From: Lachnospiraceae bacterium
Lineage (GTDB): Bacteria; Bacillota; Clostridia; Lachnospirales; Lachnospiraceae
DNA length: 36,675 nt
Assembly: GCA_022799355.1 (NCBI GenBank)
Contig: JAAWOG010000035.1
Coordinates: 1 to 36,675, forward strand
Direction of reading: 5' to 3'
The notes under the pieces were generated by a model. The model saw only the letters and a program-made list of their open reading frames with translations, was not told where the DNA came from and made no database searches. The stretch's first letter is position 1, and each line of letters opens with the position of its first letter. The translations under genes and the position numbers were made by a program. Of the stretch, positions 32,497 to 36,675 are shown piece by piece.

Positions 32497-32500
32497 AAAG

Positions 32501-32571
32501 AGGCGTGAGCCGGATTTGAACCGGCGATAACGGTGTTGCAGACCGGGGCCTTACCACTTGGCTATCACGCC
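32501..32571 (-). tRNA. tRNA-Cys (anticodon GCA)
   Basis: A 71-nt cloverleaf on the minus strand. The acceptor GGCGTGA pairs with TCACGCC and carries discriminator T, as expected for Cys. The anticodon loop CTGCAAC gives GCA, and the T-loop is GGTTCAAATCC. CCA is not encoded. Confidence 0.96.
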
Positions 32572-32595
32572 ATATTATTCAGTATCTCACCTGAC

Positions 32596-32667
32596 TGACT
32601 CCGACGGGAATCGAACCCGTGTTACCGCCGTGAAAGGGCGATGTCTTAACCTCTTGACCACGGAGCC
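32596..32667 (-). tRNA. tRNA-Glu (anticodon TTC)
   Basis: A 72-nt cloverleaf on the minus strand. The acceptor GGCTCCG pairs with CGGAGTC (one G-U) with discriminator A. The anticodon loop CTTTCAC gives TTC, and the T-loop is GGTTCGATTCC. It lies 24 nt before tRNA-Cys in the same transcript. Confidence 0.96.
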
Positions 32668-32871
32668 TCTTTCCATTTCTTTTCCCTGATGCATATCTCA
32701 CAGACAGTCTCAGCAGAAATTATGATAACACATCTCACTTCGTTTTGCAAGAAAAATTTTAATTTTATCCGGATTTTTTCAGAGGCACCATTTATTATGG
32801 CGCCCCTTCTCCGATACCTGATCTGATCCGGTATCGCCTGATCAGATCATCTCACTAAAACTCTGCTGCTT

Positions 32872-33981
32872 CTACAGGTACTTTTCTACAATTTCCTGCA
32901 TCTTCTCCCATTTATCTTCCATATCTTTCACCATACAAAACTGCGTCCTGCACCGGTCCAGATTATGTTTCGGGCGGTGGATCTTAAAGTAATGGTCCCC
33001 TTCCAGATAATCCGTCAGAAACCGCATTCCGCATTCCAGTGTCATCATTTTTGCCCCCATAGGAAGCATTTTTATCTCCTTCTGCGTCAGAGAACCGCCG
33101 CAGCCCTCAATAAACCCTTTTGTATACAGGGCAAACAGTTCCAGGTCACAGGATATCTTCGACAGATCTTTCTCATCCTCGGCACCCGTATTTGCTCCGA
33201 AGCGGATAGAATCGCCATAATCATACAATGCCGAACCCGGCATTACGGTATCTAAATCTATAACACAGATTCCCTTACCGGTCTTATGATCCAACAGGAT
33301 ATTGTTCAGTTTTGTATCATTATGCGTTACTCTGAGAGGAATTTCTCCCGATACCAACATATCACAGAGTACATGACAGTCATCTTCCCGATCCAGTACA
33401 AACCGAATTTCATCTGCTACTTCCGCGGCACGTTTCATCGTATCTGCTTCTACCGCCTTTTTGAATTTTTCCAGACGATCAACGGTATTATGGAAATTCG
33501 GGATTGTTTCATGAAGGCTCTTAGCCGGATACTTTGCAAGAAGTTTCTGGAAATTGCCGAATGCTACGGCACTTTCATAGAAATCTTCCGGCTTTTCCAC
33601 CGCATCATAGCTGTCCGCCCCTTCCACAAACCGGTACATCCTCCAAAAGGTGCCATCTTCTTCCTCACTGTAAGAGGCGCCGTCCTTAAGCATTATCACG
33701 CCCAGCGCTTCTCTGTCAGGATCTCCGCCTCTCTCCGCTATCTCTTTCTGCAAAAATGTCGTTACGCCTGTTATATTCTCCATCAGTCCTTTCGGATCTC
33801 TGAACACTTCATGATTCATCCTCTGCAAAATATATCTGCAGGTTTTCTCCGGCGCCACCCTGCAGGTCAGAAGATAAGTATCATTGATATGCCCATTGCC
33901 ATGAGGCACCACATTTTCAGGTTCTCCTGCCACTTCAAATTTTCCGGAAATACATAATAATTCCGACTTTTCTCTGCTCAT
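32872..33981 (-). CDS. N-acetylhexosamine 1-kinase-like (NahK/APH fold)
   Basis: An aminoglycoside-phosphotransferase-fold small-molecule kinase, about 369 residues. The N-lobe has PHGNGHINDTYLL and the C-lobe the catalytic loop RVTHNDTKLNNILLD, with the metal-binding VIDLDTVMPGS and YDYGDSIRFGAN. The HINDTY and THNDTKLNN motifs are typical of NahK (LnpB), which makes GlcNAc/GalNAc-1-phosphate from the free sugar. ATG 33981 has GGAGGT upstream; the longer frame to 34101 lacks support. Divergent from an AraC regulator and followed across it by a sugar-1-phosphate nucleotidyltransferase, which suggests a salvage route from amino sugar to UDP-sugar. No GNB/LNB phosphorylase is in the window. Confidence 0.82.
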   Translation of the reverse strand: MSREKSELLCISGKFEVAGEPENVVPHGNGHINDTYLLTCRVAPEKTCRYILQRMNHEVFRDPKGLMENITGVTTFLQKEIAERGGDPDREALGVIMLKDGASYSEEEDGTFWRMYRFVEGADSYDAVEKPEDFYESAVAFGNFQKLLAKYPAKSLHETIPNFHNTVDRLEKFKKAVEADTMKRAAEVADEIRFVLDREDDCHVLCDMLVSGEIPLRVTHNDTKLNNILLDHKTGKGICVIDLDTVMPGSALYDYGDSIRFGANTGAEDEKDLSKISCDLELFALYTKGFIEGCGGSLTQKEIKMLPMGAKMMTLECGMRFLTDYLEGDHYFKIHRPKHNLDRCRTQFCMVKDMEDKWEKMQEIVEKYL

Positions 33982-34124
33982 ATAGATACCTCCGCCATTA
34001 ATTTCTATCATTATAGTAAGATGCAGCCAAAAAGTCTTTATCTTATTTTTCCGCCTTTTTATACTATCGGCTTTTATTTCAGGCAGTTTACTCATTTTCA
34101 CCTTTACCTTCTCTGCATTTCCGT

Positions 34125-34153
34125 ATTATAATAATCTCAAAACGATAATGAAT
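34125..34153 (-). promoter_or_regulatory. Promoter candidate of the hexosamine kinase gene
   Basis: On the minus strand TATAAT at 34130-34125 is preceded, after 17 nt, by TTCATT at 34153-34148, a weak -35. The region lies between the divergent kinase and AraC genes, so it is a natural place for regulator binding. The leader would be about 140 nt. Confidence 0.4.
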
Positions 34154-34190
34154 TTTCATAATGGATGTTTCAGCTACGGGAGCAGGGAAC

Positions 34191-35093
34191 ATGAATTACA
34201 AAAGTGTAAAGTTGCAGGATACTATCACTATACAAAATATCTATTCGATCCACTATTTTGAATATATGTGTGATTTTTCTTTTCCTGGGGAATCTCATGA
34301 TTTCTGGGAGTTTTTATGTGTTGATAAAGGTGAGGTAAATGTCCTCGCTGACAAAAAACCGCATGTTTTGAAAAAAGGAGAAATTATTTTCCATAAACCC
34401 AATGAATTTCACAATGTAAACTCCAATGGACTGATCGCGCCGAATCTGGTTGTGATATCTTTTTCCTGCGCCTCTCCCTCCATGTCCTTTTTTGAGGAAA
34501 AAGTATTGCAAATCAGCGAGTCCGAACGGCTTCTCCTTGCACAGATCATTCAGGAGGCTAAACATGTCTTTGACGGGCGTCTGGATGATCCTTATCAGGA
34601 GGAACTGATCAAAGCCAAGCAGCCCGCGTTTGCCGGAGAACAATTGATCCGGCTCTATCTCGAGCAGCTCTTGATTCAGCTTATACGCCGTTATACGATC
34701 GGAATACCTTCTCAAAATACGCTTCTTGTCAAATCCATCAAACAAAAAGCGGATGGAGAACTTTTTGAACAGATTCAGAAGTACATGGAAACCCATATCC
34801 GTGAAACACTGACTATTGAACAAATATGCAAAAATAACTCCATAGGGCGCTCTCAGCTCCAGAAATTATTCCGAAGCAAAAGCGGCTATGGAGCCATTGA
34901 ATATTTTTCAAGGCTGAAAGTAGACCTTGCCAAACAGATGATACGTGAAAATCATTATAATTTTACCCAGATAGCCGATGCCCTTGGTTTTTCTTCCATC
35001 CATTATTTCTCGAGACAGTTTAAACAGATTACTGGCATGACTCCTTCGGAATATGCTTCTTCCATCAAAGCACTGTCGGATCATCCTGTCTGA
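34191..35093 (+). CDS. AraC-family transcriptional regulator
   Basis: About 300 residues. The N-terminal cupin-type sensor domain (about 15-110; HDFWEFLCVDKGEVNVLADKK, LKKGEIIFHKPNEFHNV) binds an effector, probably a sugar. The C-terminal AraC HTH (about 200-295) has two helix-turn-helix motifs (LTIEQICKNNSIGRSQLQKLF and NFTQIADALGFSSIHYFSRQFK) and the ending TGMTPSEYASS. ATG 34191 is preferred because GGGAG lies 8 nt upstream; ATG 34161 has none. Divergent from the kinase gene, so it most likely controls that gene in response to its sugar. Confidence 0.9.
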   Translation: MNYKSVKLQDTITIQNIYSIHYFEYMCDFSFPGESHDFWEFLCVDKGEVNVLADKKPHVLKKGEIIFHKPNEFHNVNSNGLIAPNLVVISFSCASPSMSFFEEKVLQISESERLLLAQIIQEAKHVFDGRLDDPYQEELIKAKQPAFAGEQLIRLYLEQLLIQLIRRYTIGIPSQNTLLVKSIKQKADGELFEQIQKYMETHIRETLTIEQICKNNSIGRSQLQKLFRSKSGYGAIEYFSRLKVDLAKQMIRENHYNFTQIADALGFSSIHYFSRQFKQITGMTPSEYASSIKALSDHPV

Positions 35094-35141
35094 ACATAAC
35101 CAAATACTCCGCACAGTCTATCTTATATCCCAAAATATTTT

Positions 35142-36062
35142 CTATTCCCACAGATTCTGCGGATACAACCCTTGGTCCTTCATTTCCTGAATTGCTCTGA
35201 CCACTACCGGCTTATCTTCTCTGTATGTCACACCATACCAACGGTCTTTAGATTCCAAGACCGTTACCTCCGCCTTTCCTTCCCGGATCAGTTCATCTAC
35301 CACAAAAGGAAGGAAATATTCACATTTCAGCGGATTTTCCCGTAGATTTTCCGTCAGAAAAGCGGCAAATCTGTCCCGAATCTCCGACATCATGCTCTCT
35401 GTGAATCCCCACATATTCATTGATACTATTGTATTTCCGGAAAGAGACGTCCAGGATGCCCCTTCGTCCTCCGTATAAGCAGGCCCGTCCTCATGCTTTT
35501 CAATCCGAACCCTCTCTGTGATCTCCGTCAGCTTTCCCTGCTCGTCCTTCACACAGACGCCGCGGGCAACATGCCCGTTCTCCGTCAATGTATTTTCCAA
35601 CAGGTATCCTACCATTGTATACTGAAATTTATCCCCATCTTTATGGGAGGCAAGAAAATCATATATCATCCGAAAGGCCTGCTGTCCATAGTAATCATCC
35701 GCGTTGATAACCGCAAACGGTCCGTCCACCGCAGCCAGACAGGAAAGAACCGCGTGCGCAGTACCCCATGGTTTCACCCTGCCCTCCGGCACTGCAAATC
35801 CCTCCGGCAGATCAGCGATATCCTGAAACACATATTCCACTTCGATCCTCTGTTCCAGCCTGTCCCCTATCTTCTCTTTGAAATCCTGTTCATTTTCTTT
35901 CTTAATGATAAATATCACTTTTTCAAATCCGGCTTTTACCGCATCGTATATGGAAAAATCCATAATAATATGCCCTTCTTTATCCACCGGATCAATCTGC
36001 TTCAAGCCTCCGTAACGGCTCCCCATACCTGCCGCCATAATAATAAGTACCGGTTTTTTCAT
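35142..36062 (-). CDS. Sugar-1-phosphate nucleotidyltransferase
   Basis: About 306 residues with an NTP_transferase Rossmann-like fold. The nucleotide-binding loop is MAAGMGSRYGGLKQIDPVD near the N-terminus; INADDYYG supplies the metal-binding Asp, and VKPWGTAHAVL lies between. It lacks the left-handed helix domain of GlmU. Such enzymes near NahK convert hexose/hexosamine-1-phosphate to a UDP- or other NDP-sugar. ATG 36062 has GGAGAAC upstream; the longer frame is not supported. It converges on the AraC gene and would act after the kinase at 32872. Confidence 0.85.
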   Translation of the reverse strand: MKKPVLIIMAAGMGSRYGGLKQIDPVDKEGHIIMDFSIYDAVKAGFEKVIFIIKKENEQDFKEKIGDRLEQRIEVEYVFQDIADLPEGFAVPEGRVKPWGTAHAVLSCLAAVDGPFAVINADDYYGQQAFRMIYDFLASHKDGDKFQYTMVGYLLENTLTENGHVARGVCVKDEQGKLTEITERVRIEKHEDGPAYTEDEGASWTSLSGNTIVSMNMWGFTESMMSEIRDRFAAFLTENLRENPLKCEYFLPFVVDELIREGKAEVTVLESKDRWYGVTYREDKPVVVRAIQEMKDQGLYPQNLWE

Positions 36063-36279
36063 GTTCTCCTGTCCTCCTTTTTCATGATCCCACCTGTCTG
36101 CCATCATCCGTCAAAAATTATGTTTTAAGTATATACGGCTTTCCTGCTTCCGGCAATACCACAACAAACACTTTTTTTATACAAAAAGCCATACAATCGA
36201 GCAGGGGAAATCTTTCCCCCTTCTCCGCGCGCCGGGCACCCGTCAACTCTGCTGACATCCTTCCTTTTGGTACCCGTGT

Positions 36280-36316
36280 GCATAAAAAATTCCCATAAAC
36301 ACTATTGTCTATGGGT
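36280..36316 (-). terminator. Intrinsic terminator after tRNA-Asn
   Basis: CCCATA (36292-36297) pairs with TATGGG (36310-36315). On the minus strand the stem is followed by AATTTTTTATG. It ends the rRNA/tRNA transcript. Confidence 0.8.
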
Positions 36317-36339
36317 TCTCCTTCATCAGCCGTATTTAC

Positions 36340-36412
36340 CTCCCCCAGTTGGACTCGAACCAACGACACTGCGGTTAACAGCCGCATGCTCTACCGACTG
36401 AGCTATGGAGGA
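36340..36412 (-). tRNA. tRNA-Asn (anticodon GTT)
   Basis: A 73-nt cloverleaf on the minus strand. The acceptor TCCTCCA pairs with TGGGGGA (one T-G) with discriminator G. The anticodon loop TGTTAAC gives GTT, and the T-loop is GGTTCGAGTCC. It follows the 23S rRNA gene by about 190 nt, so it is probably part of the rRNA operon. CCA is not encoded. Confidence 0.96.
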
Positions 36413-36600
36413 AAATATGAAACTTCGTTTCATATACGAGATTTGCTTCGCAAACTCAAAAATGCCCTACACGTCCGCAAGACCTGCCCTGCAAACCCGG
36501 ATACATCCCCTGCCACACAAATCTCTTCATATGCCTGCGCCCTCAAAACCGAACACTGAAACTCTGCTCCATCCTTTACTTCTTTCCCTGAACCTCTTCT
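36413..36600 (-). other. 23S-tRNA spacer without 5S rRNA
   Basis: This spacer between the 23S 3' end and tRNA-Asn contains no recognisable 5S rRNA. It holds two small hairpins next to the tRNA: GAAACTTCGTTTC at about 36419-36431 and a GAGATTTGC/GCAAACTC arm pair at about 36440-36459. These could be RNase processing sites. Confidence 0.6.
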
Positions 36601-36675
36601 CCTGGTCAAGCCTCCGGCCTATTAGTACGGGTCAGCACATGCATCACTGCACTTACACCTCCCGCCTATCCACCT
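36601..36675 (-). rRNA. 23S rRNA, 3' end (partial)
   Basis: On the minus strand the sequence reads through GTGCTGACCCGTACTAATAG and GAGGCTTGACC, the conserved 3' end of bacterial 23S rRNA. The rest of the gene lies beyond the right edge of the window. The exact mature end is estimated at about 36603. Confidence 0.93.

Noticed and set aside
36118-36387. 89-codon minus-strand frame
   Set aside because: It begins inside tRNA-Asn and reads through the tRNA terminator.
1-36675. CRISPR array, insertion sequence or transposase
   Set aside because: No regularly spaced repeats and no transposase or integrase reading frame were seen in any part of the window.

Overview
The window reads as chromosomal DNA of an anaerobic, low-to-mid GC Firmicute, most likely a Lachnospiraceae-type clostridium. 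Signs of this are AGGAGG-like ribosome binding sites, TTGACA/TATAAT promoters, a pyruvate formate-lyase (PFL) locus, a 2[4Fe-4S] clostridial ferredoxin, CwlD- and SleB-type wall hydrolases, a GdpP-type c-di-AMP phosphodiesterase and an rpsF-ssb-rpsR operon. The genus assignment is an inference from gene content; no 16S sequence is present.

Layout. 1-745: AT-rich and gene-poor, with a good promoter, a tRNA-3'-end-like remnant and a terminator, possibly an integration scar. 702-2610: two riboswitch-controlled transporters, QueT behind a preQ1-I-like element and a Na+/Ca2+-exchanger-family protein behind a yybP-ykoY (Mn2+) riboswitch. 2748-12141 (minus strand): a coiled-coil SleB-type wall hydrolase; dCMP deaminase, uracil phosphoribosyltransferase, ribose-5-phosphate isomerase B and Sua5; ribokinase, UDP-sugar dehydrogenase and CwlD; a GH18/SH3 protein and a small unknown ORF. 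12729-13762: MecA and a DUF1858 protein, convergent on one terminator. 14019-17836 (plus): the PFL locus. 17904-23803 (minus): MerR regulator, dnaB, rplI, gdpP, then rpsR-ssb-rpsF. 24003-31521 (minus): a Dlt-like cell-surface cassette of racemase, adenylation enzyme, carrier protein, MBOAT acyltransferase and SGNH protein, preceded by an Ig-like/transglutaminase-like protein. 31600-32667: a sirtuin and tRNA-Cys and tRNA-Glu. 32872-36062: a hexosamine-1-kinase-like enzyme, a divergent AraC regulator and a sugar-1-phosphate nucleotidyltransferase. 36340-36675: tRNA-Asn and the 3' end of a 23S rRNA gene.

Two systems stand out. First, PFL is encoded in pieces. The 678-residue catalytic chain has the Cys-Cys active site but stops just before the glycyl-radical domain. 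That domain is a separate 81-residue gene with its own ribosome binding site; 678+81=759 residues, the size of a normal one-piece PFL. Between them lies a 69-residue ORF that aligns without gaps to the start of the radical domain but ends in a Cys-rich tail instead of the radical loop. The PFL activase and a ferredoxin follow, behind a strong terminator.

Second, the Dlt-like cassette carries an Asp/Glu-racemase-family gene. Its adenylation enzyme has specificity-pocket residues unlike D-alanine-specific DltA, including a Lys that could pair with an acidic side chain. This suggests esterification of an envelope polymer with an amino acid other than D-Ala. Imperfect 33-bp direct repeats bracket this cassette exactly.
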